This document shows positions 16,679-27,700 of a stretch of DNA of 64,000 nucleotides, piece after piece; position 1 is the first letter of the stretch, and each line of letters starts with the position of its first letter. Both the position numbers and the translations under genes were made by a program. The DNA comes from Pararobbsia alpina. GTDB taxonomy: Bacteria > Pseudomonadota > Gammaproteobacteria > Burkholderiales > Burkholderiaceae. The notes beneath the pieces were generated by a model, which did not search any database, had not been told where the DNA came from, and worked only from the letters and a program-made list of their open reading frames with translations. The stretch is from contig NZ_CADIKM010000022.1 of assembly GCF_902859895.1 (NCBI RefSeq), positions 20,138 through 84,137 of the forward strand, read 5' to 3'.

Positions 16679-17755
16679 ATGATTACCGTTACCGTCGACC
16701 TCGGCCAGCGTGCCTACCCCATTCATATCGGTCCCGCCCTGATCGATCGCACCGACTTGTTCGCGCCGCACATGCGCGGCGGGACCATTGCGATCGTGAC
16801 CAACGAGACCGTGGCTCCCCTCTATGCGGACCGCCTCGAAGCGGCGCTCGCGCCGCTCGGCAAATCGCTGATCCGGATCGTGTTGCCCGATGGCGAGGTC
16901 CACAAGCATTGGGAAACCCTGAACCTGATCTTCGACCGGTTGTTGCGCGAGCGCGCCGATCGCAAGACGACGCTGATCGCGCTTGGCGGAGGCGTGGTCG
17001 GCGACATGACGGGTTTTGCGGCGGCCTCGTATATGCGAGGCGTGCCGTTCATCCAGGTGCCCACCACGCTGCTAGCCCAGGTCGATTCGTCGGTCGGCGG
17101 CAAGACGGGCATCAACCATCCGCTGGGCAAGAACATGATCGGCGCGTTCTATCAGCCTCAGGCCGTGATCGCCGACACGTCGGTGCTGCGCTCGCTGCCC
17201 GAACGCGAACTCGCGGCGGGGCTGGCTGAAGTGATCAAGACGGGGGCGATCGCCGATCACAGTTTCTTCAGCTGGATCGAGTCGAATATCGAAACGCTCA
17301 CGCAATACGACGAGGCGGCTCTCGCAATCGCGGTGCGTCGTTCCTGCGAGATCAAGGCGAAGGTGGTGGGCGAGGACGAGCGCGAAAGCGGGCTGCGCGC
17401 GATCCTGAATTTCGGCCATACCTTCGGGCATGCGATCGAAGCGGGCCTCGGCTATGGCGAGTGGCTCCATGGCGAAGCCGTTGGCTGCGGCATGGTGATG
17501 GCGGCCGATCTGTCGGCCCGGCTCGGCTTGCTCAGCGAGAACGCGCGGGGCCGCCTGCTCAAGGTCACGCGCGAGGCGCATCTGCCCACGCGCGCGCCTG
17601 CGCTCGGCGACGACCGCTATATCGACCTGATGCGCGTCGACAAGAAGGCCGAGGGTGGCGAGATCAAGTTCGTGCTGCTCAAGCAGATTGGCGAAGCGGT
17701 GGTCTCCACCGTGCCGGAGGCGGACTTGCGCGCGACACTGGCCGCAGCGGTCTGA
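16679..17755 (+). CDS. aroB: 3-dehydroquinate synthase
   Basis: 358 residues. NAD-binding [11 protein letters not shown], the active-site segment [19 protein letters not shown] and the zinc-ligand histidines in [13 protein letters not shown] and WLHGEAV. It cyclises DAHP to 3-dehydroquinate. In-frame starts exist at 16604 and 16670; the ATG at 16679 gives MITVTVDLG, matching the family length and N-terminus. Confidence 0.96.
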   Translation: MITVTVDLGQRAYPIHIGPALIDRTDLFAPHMRGGTIAIVTNETVAPLYADRLEAALAPLGKSLIRIVLPDGEVHKHWETLNLIFDRLLRERADRKTTLIALGGGVVGDMTGFAAASYMRGVPFIQVPTTLLAQVDSSVGGKTGINHPLGKNMIGAFYQPQAVIADTSVLRSLPERELAAGLAEVIKTGAIADHSFFSWIESNIETLTQYDEAALAIAVRRSCEIKAKVVGEDERESGLRAILNFGHTFGHAIEAGLGYGEWLHGEAVGCGMVMAADLSARLGLLSENARGRLLKVTREAHLPTRAPALGDDRYIDLMRVDKKAEGGEIKFVLLKQIGEAVVSTVPEADLRATLAAAV

Positions 17756-17778
17756 TTCGTAAAAAGGGGGGGGCGGCA

Positions 17779-18948
17779 GTGAGCAGTACCACCATGCCGG
17801 ACATGCAGTCGGCCTCGATCGACTGGGAGTCTCATCTGGCGCCCTACGCGGTGAAATCCGCGCAATCGCGCGGCCGCCGCCATCCCGAGCCGAAACCCGT
17901 CGCACGGACCGAGTTCCAGCGCGATCGCGACCGTATCATTCATTCGACCGCGTTCCGTCGGCTCGAATACAAGACGCAGGTGTTCGTCAATCACGAGGGC
18001 GACCTGTTCCGTACGCGGCTCACGCACAGTCTCGAAGTCGCGCAGATCGCGCGTTCGGTCGCGCGCAACCTGCGCCTCAACGAGGACCTCGTCGAAGCGA
18101 TCTCGCTTGCGCACGATCTCGGTCATACGCCCTTTGGCCATGCGGGTCAGGAAGCGCTGCACGAATGCATGCGGGCCCACGGCGGTTTCGAGCACAACCT
18201 GCAGAGCCTCGCGGTGGTCGACCAGCTCGAGGAACACTACGGCGCCTTCGATGGACTGAACCTGTGCTTCGAGACGCGCGAGGGCATCCTCAAGCATTGT
18301 TCGCGCGAGAACGCACGGCAACTCGGTGAACTCGGCGAGCGATTCCTGCTGGGCAAGCAGCCCTCTCTCGAAGCGCAGATCGCCAATCTCGCGGATGAGG
18401 TGGCATACAACAATCACGATATCGACGATGGCCTGCGCTCGGGGCTGTTGTCGCTTGAACAGCTCGACGAGCTGAGTATCTGGCGCATTCATCGCGATGC
18501 CGCACTGGCTGCCTTTCCGTCGCTGACGGGGCGGCGCATGATCCACGAGACGATCCGCCGGATGATCAACACCTTGATCGTCGACCTCATCGAAGCGACC
18601 GCGGCGAATCTCGCGCAACACCGGCCGGGTTCGCTCGAGGAGGTGCGCAATGCGCCGCCGCTCGTCGCGCACGGGGAAGCGGTCGCCACGCAGGCGCTCG
18701 AGCTCAAACGCTTTCTGTTGAAGAATCTCTATCGCCACTATCGCGTCATGCGCATGGCCAACAAGGCCGGTCGCATCGTCAACAGCCTGTTCACGGCCTT
18801 TGCCGACGATACGCGCCTGCTGCCCCCGCAATATCAGGCGAAGGACCCGGCACAACAGCCACGGCTCATCGCCCACTACATCGCGGGCATGACCGACCGG
18901 TATGCGATCAAGGAATATCGAAAGCTCTTTGTCGTTGACGAAGGGTAG
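17779..18948 (+). CDS. dgt: Deoxyguanosinetriphosphate triphosphohydrolase-like protein
   Basis: 389-residue HD-domain dNTPase: metal-binding motifs [15 protein letters not shown] and [15 protein letters not shown]. It hydrolyses dGTP (or other dNTPs) to the nucleoside and tripolyphosphate. A GTG start at 17779 is preceded by an unusual Shine-Dalgarno region containing eight consecutive G (17766-17773); in-frame ATGs follow at 17794 and 17803. It is 23 bases after aroB. Confidence 0.9.
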   Translation: MSSTTMPDMQSASIDWESHLAPYAVKSAQSRGRRHPEPKPVARTEFQRDRDRIIHSTAFRRLEYKTQVFVNHEGDLFRTRLTHSLEVAQIARSVARNLRLNEDLVEAISLAHDLGHTPFGHAGQEALHECMRAHGGFEHNLQSLAVVDQLEEHYGAFDGLNLCFETREGILKHCSRENARQLGELGERFLLGKQPSLEAQIANLADEVAYNNHDIDDGLRSGLLSLEQLDELSIWRIHRDAALAAFPSLTGRRMIHETIRRMINTLIVDLIEATAANLAQHRPGSLEEVRNAPPLVAHGEAVATQALELKRFLLKNLYRHYRVMRMANKAGRIVNSLFTAFADDTRLLPPQYQAKDPAQQPRLIAHYIAGMTDRYAIKEYRKLFVVDEG

Positions 18949-18956
18949 GGGATACC

Positions 18957-19736
18957 GTGTCGATCGATCGTCGCGATTCCTCGCCCGCTTCGTCCCTCTC
19001 ATCACTGCCCACTTGGCCGTACCCGGCGCTCGTCGCCCACCGCTGCGCAGGCGTGCTCGCGCCTGAAAACACCCTGGCCGGTCTTGCCCAGGCGGCGCGC
19101 CATCATGTCGGCATGGTCGAGTTCGACGCGAAACTCTCGGCCGACGACGTGCCGTTCCTGCTGCACGACGACGATGTCGACCGGACCAGCAATGGTCATG
19201 GCCCGGCCGCCTCCCTGAGCTATGCGCGGATCGCCGCGCTCGACGCCGGTTCGTGGTTCGGTGCGGCGTTCAGCAACGAACGCATGCCGACGCTCGAGGC
19301 GGTCGCGCAGCGGTGCATCGAACTGAAGCTTTGTGCGAACGTCGAGATCAAACCCTGCCCGGGCCGTGAAGTAGTAACCGGCGTGCGCGTTGCGCAGGCC
19401 GTGCAGGTTCTGTGGAAAGATGCGCCCGTGCCGCCGCTGCTGTCATCGTTTTCCGAGGAAGCGCTGGACGCCGCGCGCCGCACCGCCCCCGAGCTGGCGC
19501 GTGGTGTCCTGTTCGGCCGTCCCCCGGGGGACTGGCTTGCGCGCGCGCAGCGGCTCGCCTGCGTATCCGTGCATTTCGACCACACGCAGATCGATCGCCT
19601 GCTGATCGACGCGATAAGGGCCGCCGGCTTTCGCACGCTGGCCTATACCGTCAACGATGCGGCACGCGCGCGAACCTTGCGGGAATGGGGTGTCGACGCG
19701 ATCTGTACAGATCGCATCGACACAGTTAGCTTGTAG
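18957..19736 (+). CDS. ugpQ: Glycerophosphodiester phosphodiesterase
   Basis: 259 residues, GTG start 8 bases after dgt. GDPD signature AHRCAGVLAPENTLAG (His and Glu of the HR...PENT motif), then VEFDAKLSADDVPFLLHDD carrying the metal Glu/Asp and catalytic His, and the C-terminal GVDAICTDRID. It splits glycerophosphodiesters to glycerol-3-phosphate. No signal peptide, so cytosolic. Its 3' end contains a 34-bp near-palindrome (19690-19723). Confidence 0.92.
   Translation: MSIDRRDSSPASSLSSLPTWPYPALVAHRCAGVLAPENTLAGLAQAARHHVGMVEFDAKLSADDVPFLLHDDDVDRTSNGHGPAASLSYARIAALDAGSWFGAAFSNERMPTLEAVAQRCIELKLCANVEIKPCPGREVVTGVRVAQAVQVLWKDAPVPPLLSSFSEEALDAARRTAPELARGVLFGRPPGDWLARAQRLACVSVHFDHTQIDRLLIDAIRAAGFRTLAYTVNDAARARTLREWGVDAICTDRIDTVSL
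19690..19723. repeat. 34-bp near-perfect palindrome at the 3' end of ugpQ
   Basis: GTGTCGA then GCGATCTGTACAGATCGC (an 18-bp perfect palindrome, 19698-19715) then TCGACAC; only one pair (C97/A716 positions flanking the core) mismatches. It lies between the convergent ugpQ and DUF883 genes whose stops are 11 bases apart, so it could act as a two-way transcription barrier. No T-run follows. Confidence 0.75.
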
Positions 19737-19747
19737 CGCTGTCCTCG

Positions 19748-20128
19748 TCAGGCAGACTTGCGGCCGATGACCGCGCCCACGATCAAGGCGATGCCTGCGA
19801 GCGCGGCCATGGTCTGCCACGGCTTCTGATGGACAAACTCATCGGTTTGGTCGAAGGCCGCCTTGGCCCGCTCACGGGCATGACCGCGCGTCGAGTCGAG
19901 CTTCGCGCGGACCGCGCCGATCCGCTCTTGCAACTGGTTGCGCAGCGTACCGAGGTCGGCCTGCGTGCCGTCGGCGAGGCTGGCCTGCAATTGGTCGAGC
20001 AAAGTCCGGAGTTCATCGCCGATATCGTCGACCGCGTGACGGCCGCGGCTTGCGATCCGCTTCGCGTGGCGGCGCGTCGCGTGCAGTGAATCATCTAAAG
20101 CATCTCGGGTGTGAAAAAACGCGGTCAT
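19748..20128 (-). CDS. DUF883 / ElaB-YqjD-like membrane-anchored protein
   Basis: 126 residues. An amphipathic, coiled-coil-rich N-terminal part (DELRTLLDQLQASLADGTQADLG region) and one C-terminal membrane helix MAALAGIALIVGAVIGRKSA preceded by HQKPWQT, the typical ending of the family. Homologues YqjD/ElaB bind ribosomes and localise to the inner membrane in stationary phase. AGGAGA precedes the ATG. Confidence 0.88.
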   Translation of the reverse strand: MTAFFHTRDALDDSLHATRRHAKRIASRGRHAVDDIGDELRTLLDQLQASLADGTQADLGTLRNQLQERIGAVRAKLDSTRGHARERAKAAFDQTDEFVHQKPWQTMAALAGIALIVGAVIGRKSA

Positions 20129-20682
20129 GGAGTTCTCCTATCGGTGAACGAAAAGAACCGCGCAAAATGCGCGATGGAAACTGAAGGCAGCAAGTCCGGT
20201 GCCCGCCCATCGGGCATTGCGACTTTTCGCCGCTCTTGCACCTGCAAGGAGGCACGTGAGGCGACAGGGGGAAGCGCCTGCGCGGAGAAATGCTGGCGAT
20301 GAATAAAATAAAGCGCGCAGCCAGTTTTACTGGTGAGCGCGCAGAGCGCTATTCGGATGGGTTAATTCGTCTCGCGTCGGCGTTTTGCGCGATGCCCAGG
20401 CAGCTCCAAGGCAAGCTGGAGACGAGCCGTAGCGGAGCTGCCGATTACGGGGCGTTACCGACATCATCGCTGTCGGACTACGCCGCCGGATAGTGGTGGG
20501 GAAGACTGACCAATCTGCCCAGACCATTGAGCAGACTGGGAAACAGGCCGCAAGGCGGACTATGCAGTGAACGTCGAATGGAGCGTGAATCCGACCACGA
20601 CGCCGTCCGCATGGGCTCCGGCGCCGCAGCGATGCATCGGTAACATCGGCACGGTGCGGGAACTTGTCGGTACGGCCGTCGC
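20129..20682. other. Intergenic region, no gene recognised
   Basis: 554 bases between two minus-strand genes. Short open frames exist (for example 20290-20493 on +) but show no ribosome site, no recognisable motif and atypical composition. It should hold the promoter of the DUF883 gene and the 3' end of the ompW transcript. Confidence 0.5.
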
Positions 20683-21408
20683 TCAGAAGCGATAGCCGAC
20701 GTTGATGTAGGTGACGATCGGATTGAGCTTGATGTCCGCTTTGCTCACGCTCGTCAGGTTGCCGACCGACGTGGCCGAAGTCGAGGTCAGCGTCGCTGTC
20801 GTCTTCAACGGCAGATACGAAATCGAGAGGCCTGCATACCAGTGGTCTGTGACCTGGAACGAGAAACCGCCATTGAATACCGGCACCCACTTCGACTCGA
20901 CGTCGACACTGGTCGGTCCGCCGAGCAGCGGGTTCGCGAGGAACTGCTGGTTGGTGATCGCCGCATCGCTGAACCACACGCGGCTCACACCGATGCCAAG
21001 GTACGGACGCAAGCGCGACTGTGCCTGCATAAAGTAGTACTTGAGCAGCAGCGTGGGACTCCACTGCTTGGCAGACCCAAGCTTGCCGTAGGGAGCGAGT
21101 ATGCCTTCGCCGCCGATGTCGAAACTGGGCGGTACGCCCATGACGCCTTCGACCGCGATGTTGTCGGTCACGAAGTACAGGGCCGTGAAACCGATCGTGT
21201 CGGAATCGCCGATCGACGCACCGGTATTCGGAATCGACCGGTTGATCGGCGACCCTCCACGCGAGACGACTGTGATCTCGCTACTGCTGTCCTGCGGCGA
21301 GAAATGGAGCCACCCTGTGCCGAGAATGAAGCTGCCCGCGGACTGTGCATGTGCGGCACTCGCGCAGGCAATCGCCATCGCCCCCGTAGCGATAAATTTT
21401 AATTTCAT
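20683..21408 (-). CDS. ompW: OmpW family outer-membrane protein
   Basis: 241 residues. A Sec signal peptide (MKLKFIATGAMAIACASAAHAQ) precedes an eight-stranded beta-barrel pattern. Typical OmpW pieces: FILGTGWLHFSPQDSS near the mature N-terminus, NIAVEGVMGVPPSFDI, RLRPYLGIGVSRVWFSD and the C-terminal NPIVTYINVGYRF ending in Phe. It forms a small hydrophobic channel. AAGGAGG lies directly upstream of the chosen ATG; an open frame extending further upstream is not supported. Confidence 0.92.
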   Translation of the reverse strand: MKLKFIATGAMAIACASAAHAQSAGSFILGTGWLHFSPQDSSSEITVVSRGGSPINRSIPNTGASIGDSDTIGFTALYFVTDNIAVEGVMGVPPSFDIGGEGILAPYGKLGSAKQWSPTLLLKYYFMQAQSRLRPYLGIGVSRVWFSDAAITNQQFLANPLLGGPTSVDVESKWVPVFNGGFSFQVTDHWYAGLSISYLPLKTTATLTSTSATSVGNLTSVSKADIKLNPIVTYINVGYRF

Positions 21409-21595
21409 GGTCCCCTCCTTATGAAAGCTGTTTGGATTATGAGCATCTCGTCTGAAACGAAGAAGGCTTGCCCGTAGAGCCTTTAGCCTAAACGGGGCGC
21501 GGCTGGTCGCTTGCGCGCACCCCAAGGTCCTCTCCTACCCGGTTGAACTTTGCACGCGCGGGTATACTCCAATCGCGATCACACGGAACCTGAGC

Positions 21596-22327
21596 ATGGC
21601 CCGACTAGCCCGCCTTTATGTACCGGACCAGCCGCAGCACGTGATACTGCGCGGTCTCGACAATCAGTCCGCCTTCGTCGACGCGCAGGACTACGCGTTG
21701 TTCCTCGATTGCCTCAAGGCCGCCGCACGCGACCATCATCTCGCTGTGCACGCGTATTCGCTGATGCCGTCCGCGGTCCACCTGCTCGTCACGCCTCGCG
21801 AAGAGTCGAGTTTGCCCAAGGCGATGCAGGCGGTCGGCCGCCGATACGTCGCCCATTTCAACCGCCGCTACGGCCGGCGAGGCACGCTCTGGGAAGGGCG
21901 CTACCGGGCCACGGTGCTCGAGAGCGAGCGCTACTTCCTGTTGTGCAGCCGGCTCGTCGAACTGCGTCCGGTGCGCGCACAAATGGTCGCGCTGCCCGAA
22001 GACTATCGTTGGACGAGTTTTGCGCATCACACGGGCGTCCTACTCGATGCATTGATCACCGATCATTCGCAGTATTGGTCTTTGGGCAATACACCATTCG
22101 AACGTCAGCAACGCTATAAAGAAATGATCGAACTTCCGCTCGACGAGCGCGCGGTCGATCTGCTTGAGCAGGCCACGCTCAAGGGCTGGGTCATCGGCTC
22201 GGATGCCTGGCTCGACTGGTGCGCGCGCCAGGCGAACCGGCGTGTGACGCCGCTGCCGCGCGGCCGGCCTCGCAAGCTCAAGACCGAACAGAGCGGTGAC
22301 GATCACCAGCACCGCAAGCTCGGCTGA
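21596..22327 (+). CDS. REP-associated tyrosine transposase-like (RAYT, Y1_Tnp) protein, probably catalytically altered
   Basis: 243 residues. The Y1 transposase fold is clear: VPDQPQHVILRGLDNQSAF, FLDCLKAAARDHHLAVHAYSLM, YGRRGTLWEGRYRA, and SRLVELRPVRAQMV followed by LPEDYRWTSFAHH. Known RAYTs carry a His-hydrophobe-His pair in a MPNHVHLL-like motif and a catalytic Tyr in RYIELNPVRA. Here these read MPSAVHLL (Ala60 instead of the first His) and SRLVELRP (Leu120 in place of Tyr). No flanking inverted repeats or REP array are evident, so it looks like a resident, possibly domesticated gene. Confidence 0.85.
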   Translation: MARLARLYVPDQPQHVILRGLDNQSAFVDAQDYALFLDCLKAAARDHHLAVHAYSLMPSAVHLLVTPREESSLPKAMQAVGRRYVAHFNRRYGRRGTLWEGRYRATVLESERYFLLCSRLVELRPVRAQMVALPEDYRWTSFAHHTGVLLDALITDHSQYWSLGNTPFERQQRYKEMIELPLDERAVDLLEQATLKGWVIGSDAWLDWCARQANRRVTPLPRGRPRKLKTEQSGDDHQHRKLG

Positions 22328-22879
22328 ATACGCCCGGTTCAATGTATTGCCTCTTGCGGCGATGGATGCTCGCAACGGCCGCGAGACGACAACTTATCGT
22401 AGATTCAGCACTTCCTGAATACTGTCGCGTGGTTGCAACATCCGCGCGGTTTGGATTGTTTCGGCGGCAGGCGCTGTCTTTCAACTGCTCCTCTGCTGAA
22501 AGCGGACTTGGCCAAGTCAAAATGAGCTGCTGCCGTCCGGGTCACCCAAGGTTCTGCACGTCACTGCGCGAAGAACCTTTTTCTAAAACGCTTTCAAATC
22601 TGGCCCCATATAAGTTCACTCATATCGTGTGATTTAAGTATTAAGGGCCCGATCACGCATTTTTACTTTGTAATACGCTGATTCGTCGGGTATATTTCGA
22701 ATTCCGGTAGTTTCCCCTCGCCATGCCCCCATCCGCGGCATCGAGCAGGTGTCGCCGCGTCGCATTCCCGGGTCTTATCCACGACATCGGCAGACGTACT
22801 CCGGTCGCCCGCTTCGGGCCCAAATTCGTTTTTCCGGTTCCATCGGCTGTCCCCACGGCCATCAAAACAGGGTGTCCAG
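22328..22879. other. Intergenic region upstream of gltB
   Basis: 552 bases, more AT-rich than its surroundings between about 22560 and 22700. No gene with a credible start or motif; the open frame 22342-22632 (+) has no family features. Likely carries the gltB promoter and regulatory sites. Confidence 0.5.
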
Positions 22880-25800
22880 ATGAAAGACCCGCAACCGCCC
22901 CTCGGTACGCAAGCCTCAGCGCCCGCCGCGCAAGGTCTCTACGATCCGGCCAACGAGCACGATTCGTGTGGCGTTGGCTTTGTTGCCCATATCAAGGGCA
23001 AGAAAAGTCACGGCATCATTGAACAGGGTCTGAAGATCCTCGAGAACCTCGACCATCGCGGCGCCGTCGGCGCCGATCCGCTGATGGGCGACGGCGCGGG
23101 GATCCTGATCCAGATCCCCGACGCGTTCTATCGCGAGGAAATGGCGCGTCAGGGCATCGCGTTGCCGCCGGCCGGCGAATACGGTGTCGGGATGATCTTT
23201 CTGCCGAAGGAACATGCGTCGCGCCTCGCCTGCGAGCAGGAGCTCGAGCGCACGGTCAAGGCCGAAGGTCAGGTCGTCCTCGGCTGGCGCGATGTGCCGG
23301 TCGACCACGCGATGCCGATCTCGCCGACGGTGAAGGCGAGCGAGCCGGTGATCCGCCAGATCTTCATCGGCCGCGGGCGCGACATCATGGTGACCGACGC
23401 GCTCGAGCGCAAGCTGTACGTGATCCGCAAGACCGCCAGCCACCGCATCCAGGCCCTCAAGCTCGCGCACAGCAAGGAGTACTTCGTGCCGTCGATGTCG
23501 GCGCGCACGGTCGTCTACAAGGGCCTGCTGCTCGCGCACCAGGTCGGCGTCTACTATCGCGACCTGCAGGACGAGCGCGCGATCTCGGCGCTGGCGCTGG
23601 TCCACCAGCGTTTCTCGACCAATACCTTCCCGGCGTGGGAACTCGCCCACCCCTACCGTCTCGTCGCCCACAACGGCGAAATCAACACGGTCAAGGGCAA
23701 CGTCAACTGGCTGTCCGCGCGCACGGGCGCGATCTCGAGCGCGGTGCTCGGCGACGACCTGCACAAGCTGTGGCCGCTGATCTATCCGGGCCAGTCCGAC
23801 ACGGCATCGTTCGACAACTGCCTTGAACTGTTGTTGATGGCAGGTTATCCGCTCGTCCACGCGATGATGATGATGATTCCCGAAGCATGGGAACAGCACA
23901 CGCTGATGGACGACAACCGGCGCGCGTTCTATGAATACCATGCAGCCATGATGGAGCCGTGGGACGGCCCCGCGGCGATCGCGTTCACCGACGGCCGCCA
24001 GATCGGCGCGACGCTCGACCGCAATGGCCTGCGCCCCGCGCGCTACTGCATTACCGACGACGACATCGTGATCATGGCGTCGGAAGCGGGCGTGCTGCCG
24101 ATTCCCGAATCCAAGATCATCAAGAAGTGGCGCCTGCAGCCGGGCAAGATGTTCCTGATCGACATGGAACACGGCCGCATCATCGACGACAAGGAGCTCA
24201 AGGACAACCTCGCGAACGCGAAGCCCTACAAGAGCTGGATCGACGCGGTGCGCATCAAGCTCGACGAAGTCGACACGACTTCGGGCGACACGCAGGTGCG
24301 CGATGCCGCCTCGCTGCTCGACCTCCAGCAGGCCTTCGGCTACACGCAGGAGGACCTCAAGTTCCTGCTCGCGCCGATGGCGCAGAACGCCGAGGAAGCG
24401 GTCGGCTCGATGGGCAACGACTCGCCGCTCGCGGTGATGTCGAACAAGAACAAGACGCTCTACAACTACTTCAAGCAGCTGTTCGCGCAGGTCACGAACC
24501 CGCCGATCGACCCGATCCGTGAAAACATGGTGATGTCGCTCGTGTCCTTCGTCGGCCCGAAGCCGAACCTGCTCGACACGCATCACGTGAACCCGCCGAT
24601 GCGGCTCGAAGTCTCGCAGCCGGTGCTCGATTTCGACGAAATCGCGAAGATTCGCGACATCGACCAGTTCACAGGCGGCAAATTCCGTTCGTACGATCTG
24701 AACATCTGCTACCCGATCGTCTGGGGCAAGGAAGGCGTCGAGGCGCGTATCGCCTCGCTGTGCGCGGAGGCGGTCGATGCCGTCAAGTCGGGCTTCAACA
24801 TCCTGATCGTGTCGGACCGCAAGTCGGACCGCGACAATGTTGCGATTCCGGCACTGCTCGCCACGTCAGCGATCCACAACCACCTGGTCTCGCAGGGGTT
24901 GCGCACGAGCACGGGTCTTGTCATCGAAACGGGTTCGGCGCGCGAGGTGCATCACTTCGCGCTGCTCGCGGCCTACGGTGCGGAAGCCGTCCATCCGTAT
25001 CTCGCGATGGAAACGCTCCAGGCGATGGCAGCCGGCTTGCCGGGCGACCTGTCGCCCGCGAAGGCCGTAAAGAACTTCGTCAAGGCGATCGGCAAGGGCC
25101 TGCACAAGGTCATGTCGAAGATGGGGATCTCGACGTACATGTCGTACACGGGCGCGCAGATCTTCGAGGCGATCGGTCTCTCGAAGCAGCTCGTCAACCA
25201 GTATTTCCCGGGCACCGCCTCGAACGTCGGCGGTATCGGCCTGTTCGAAGTGGCCGAGGAAGCCGTGCGCCTGCATCGCGATGCCTACGGCGACAATCCC
25301 CTGCTGTCCGGCATGCTCGATGCGGGCGGCGAGTACGCCTACCGCGTCCGCGGCGAGGACCATATGTGGACGCCGGACGCGATCGCCAAGCTCCAGCATT
25401 CGGCGCGTTCGAACTCGTATCAGACGTACAAGGAATACGCGAACATCATCAACGACCAGGGCAAGCGTCACATGACCCTGCGCGGATTGTTCGAATTCCG
25501 CGTCGATCCGGCCAAGGCGATTCCTCTCGACGAAGTCGAGTCGGCCAAGAGCATCGTCACGCGTTTTGCGACGGGTGCGATGTCGATGGGCTCGATCAGC
25601 ACCGAGGCGCATACGACGCTCGCGATCGCGATGAACCGCATCGGCGGCAAGTCGAACACGGGTGAAGGCGGCGAAGACGCGAAGCGTTACCGCAACGAAC
25701 TGCGCGGCATTCCCATCCGCAAGGGCGAGACCACCGTCGGCCTGCTCGGCAATGAAGCGGTCGTGCGCGATACCGTGCTCGAAGATGGCGATTCGCTGCG

Positions 25801-27586
25801 TTCGAAGATCAAGCAGGTCGCCTCGGGTCGCTTCGGCGTGACCGCCGAGTACCTGAGCTCGGCCGACCAGATCCAGATCAAGATGGCGCAGGGCGCGAAG
25901 CCCGGCGAGGGCGGCCAGTTGCCGGGCCACAAGGTGTCCGACTACATCGGCAAGCTCCGGTATTCGGTGCCGGGCGTGGGTCTGATTTCGCCGCCGCCGC
26001 ACCACGACATCTATTCGATCGAGGACCTCGCGCAGCTGATCCACGATCTGAAGAACGTCAACTCGCGTGCGGATATCTCGGTCAAGCTCGTCTCGGAAGT
26101 CGGCGTCGGCACGATTGCCGCGGGTGTCGCCAAGGCGAAGGCCGATCACGTCGTGATCGCCGGGCATGATGGCGGCACCGGCGCGTCGCCGCTGTCGTCG
26201 ATGAAGCATGCAGGCACGCCGTGGGAGCTCGGCCTCGCCGAAACCCAGCAGACGCTCGTGCTGAACCGCCTGCGCGGCCGTATCCGCCTGCAGGCCGACG
26301 GCCAGATGAAGACCGGCCGCGATGTCGTGATCGGTGCGCTGCTCGGCGCGGACGAGTTCGGTTTCGCAACCGCACCGCTCGTCGTCGAAGGCTGCATCAT
26401 GATGCGCAAGTGTCACCTGAACACCTGCCCGGTCGGCGTCGCGACGCAGGATCCGGTCCTGCGCCGCAAGTTTCAGGGCCAGCCCGAGCACGTGGTCAAC
26501 TTCTTCTTCTTCATCGCTGAAGAAGTTCGCGAAATCATGGCGCAGCTCGGCGTGCGGACCTTCAACGAACTGATTGGCCGCGCCGATCTGCTCGACACGA
26601 AGAAGGGCATCGAGCACTGGAAGGCCCGCGGTCTCGATTTCTCGCGAATCTTCTACCAGTGCGACGCACCGGCCGACGTGGCGCGCATTCACGTGGACGC
26701 GCAGGACCACGGCCTCGCGAAGGCACTCGACCACGTGCTGATCGAGAAATCGCGCGCGGCACTCGAGAAGGGTGAGCATGTGTCGTTCATCCAGCCTGTG
26801 CGCAACGTGAACCGGACGGTCGGTGCGATGCTCTCGGGCGAGGTTGCGCGCCGCTACGGCCACGACGGGCTTGCCGACGACACCATCCATGTCCAGTTCA
26901 AGGGCACGGCGGGGCAGAGCTTCGGCGCCTTCCTGGCGCGCGGCATCACGCTCGACCTCGTCGGCGACGGCAATGACTATGTCGGCAAGGGCCTGTCAGG
27001 CGGCCGCATCATCATCCGTCCGACCAACGACTTCCGCGGCAAGGCTGAAGACAACATCATCTGCGGCAATACCGTGCTGTACGGTGCGGTCGAAGGCGAA
27101 GCCTTCTTCCGCGGCGTGGCCGGCGAGCGTTTCGCGGTGCGCAACTCGGGCGCGACGGCGGTCGTCGAAGGCACGGGCGATCACGGCTGCGAATACATGA
27201 CGGGCGGCACGGTCGTCGTGCTCGGCGAAACGGGCCGCAACTTCGCGGCCGGGATGTCGGGCGGCGTGGCGTATGTCTACGACCCGGACGGCAGCTTCAA
27301 GGCGAAGTGCAATCCGTCGATGGTGTCGCTCGAACCGGTGCTGCCGGTCCTCGAACAGGAGCGCGTGCTCGATCGCGCACTCTGGCATCACGGCCAGAGC
27401 GACGAAGCGCAACTGCGCGACCTGATCGAGAAGCACTTTCAGTTCACGGGTTCGATTCGCGCGAAGACGCTGCTCGAAAACTGGGATACCTCACGAGACG
27501 ATTTCGTGAAGATCTTCCCGGTCGACTACAAGCGCGCACTCGGCGAACTCGGCACGAAGGCCGGCAAGCAGGCGCTCGCGGCCTGA
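22880..27586 (+). CDS. gltB: Glutamate synthase (NADPH) large subunit
   Basis: 1568 residues. Class II amidotransferase domain whose nucleophile is Cys30 in [14 protein letters not shown], so the first 29 residues are a propeptide. The central and FMN-binding synthase domain (about 860-1240) contains [12 protein letters not shown] and [12 protein letters not shown]; the 3Fe-4S cluster ligands are in [14 protein letters not shown]. The C-terminal GXGXG beta-helix domain (about 1310-1530) has GKGLSGGRI. It transfers glutamine amide nitrogen to 2-oxoglutarate with GltD. Full family length. Confidence 0.98.
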   Translation: MKDPQPPLGTQASAPAAQGLYDPANEHDSCGVGFVAHIKGKKSHGIIEQGLKILENLDHRGAVGADPLMGDGAGILIQIPDAFYREEMARQGIALPPAGEYGVGMIFLPKEHASRLACEQELERTVKAEGQVVLGWRDVPVDHAMPISPTVKASEPVIRQIFIGRGRDIMVTDALERKLYVIRKTASHRIQALKLAHSKEYFVPSMSARTVVYKGLLLAHQVGVYYRDLQDERAISALALVHQRFSTNTFPAWELAHPYRLVAHNGEINTVKGNVNWLSARTGAISSAVLGDDLHKLWPLIYPGQSDTASFDNCLELLLMAGYPLVHAMMMMIPEAWEQHTLMDDNRRAFYEYHAAMMEPWDGPAAIAFTDGRQIGATLDRNGLRPARYCITDDDIVIMASEAGVLPIPESKIIKKWRLQPGKMFLIDMEHGRIIDDKELKDNLANAKPYKSWIDAVRIKLDEVDTTSGDTQVRDAASLLDLQQAFGYTQEDLKFLLAPMAQNAEEAVGSMGNDSPLAVMSNKNKTLYNYFKQLFAQVTNPPIDPIRENMVMSLVSFVGPKPNLLDTHHVNPPMRLEVSQPVLDFDEIAKIRDIDQFTGGKFRSYDLNICYPIVWGKEGVEARIASLCAEAVDAVKSGFNILIVSDRKSDRDNVAIPALLATSAIHNHLVSQGLRTSTGLVIETGSAREVHHFALLAAYGAEAVHPYLAMETLQAMAAGLPGDLSPAKAVKNFVKAIGKGLHKVMSKMGISTYMSYTGAQIFEAIGLSKQLVNQYFPGTASNVGGIGLFEVAEEAVRLHRDAYGDNPLLSGMLDAGGEYAYRVRGEDHMWTPDAIAKLQHSARSNSYQTYKEYANIINDQGKRHMTLRGLFEFRVDPAKAIPLDEVESAKSIVTRFATGAMSMGSISTEAHTTLAIAMNRIGGKSNTGEGGEDAKRYRNELRGIPIRKGETTVGLLGNEAVVRDTVLEDGDSLRSKIKQVASGRFGVTAEYLSSADQIQIKMAQGAKPGEGGQLPGHKVSDYIGKLRYSVPGVGLISPPPHHDIYSIEDLAQLIHDLKNVNSRADISVKLVSEVGVGTIAAGVAKAKADHVVIAGHDGGTGASPLSSMKHAGTPWELGLAETQQTLVLNRLRGRIRLQADGQMKTGRDVVIGALLGADEFGFATAPLVVEGCIMMRKCHLNTCPVGVATQDPVLRRKFQGQPEHVVNFFFFIAEEVREIMAQLGVRTFNELIGRADLLDTKKGIEHWKARGLDFSRIFYQCDAPADVARIHVDAQDHGLAKALDHVLIEKSRAALEKGEHVSFIQPVRNVNRTVGAMLSGEVARRYGHDGLADDTIHVQFKGTAGQSFGAFLARGITLDLVGDGNDYVGKGLSGGRIIIRPTNDFRGKAEDNIICGNTVLYGAVEGEAFFRGVAGERFAVRNSGATAVVEGTGDHGCEYMTGGTVVVLGETGRNFAAGMSGGVAYVYDPDGSFKAKCNPSMVSLEPVLPVLEQERVLDRALWHHGQSDEAQLRDLIEKHFQFTGSIRAKTLLENWDTSRDDFVKIFPVDYKRALGELGTKAGKQALAA

Positions 27587-27700
27587 CCGCGGCGTACCGA
27601 TCAAGATAGAAAGGCAGGGCGGCGAGGCCGCGCGCGAACACCCCGGTGTTCGCCGCGTGCCGCGCTCGCCGGATCCTCACCAATACGGATAGAGAATCGC

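Noticed and set aside
20290..20493. 67-codon plus-strand open frame between the DUF883 and ompW genes
   Set aside because: No recognisable motif or ribosome-binding site; length expected by chance.
22342..22632. 96-codon open frame upstream of gltB
   Set aside because: No family features and no ribosome site; probably leader or intergenic DNA.
22916..26890. Long minus-strand open frames (556 and 674 codons) opposite gltB
   Set aside because: Composition is the typical mirror of a GC-rich gene; gltB has full-length motifs on the plus strand.
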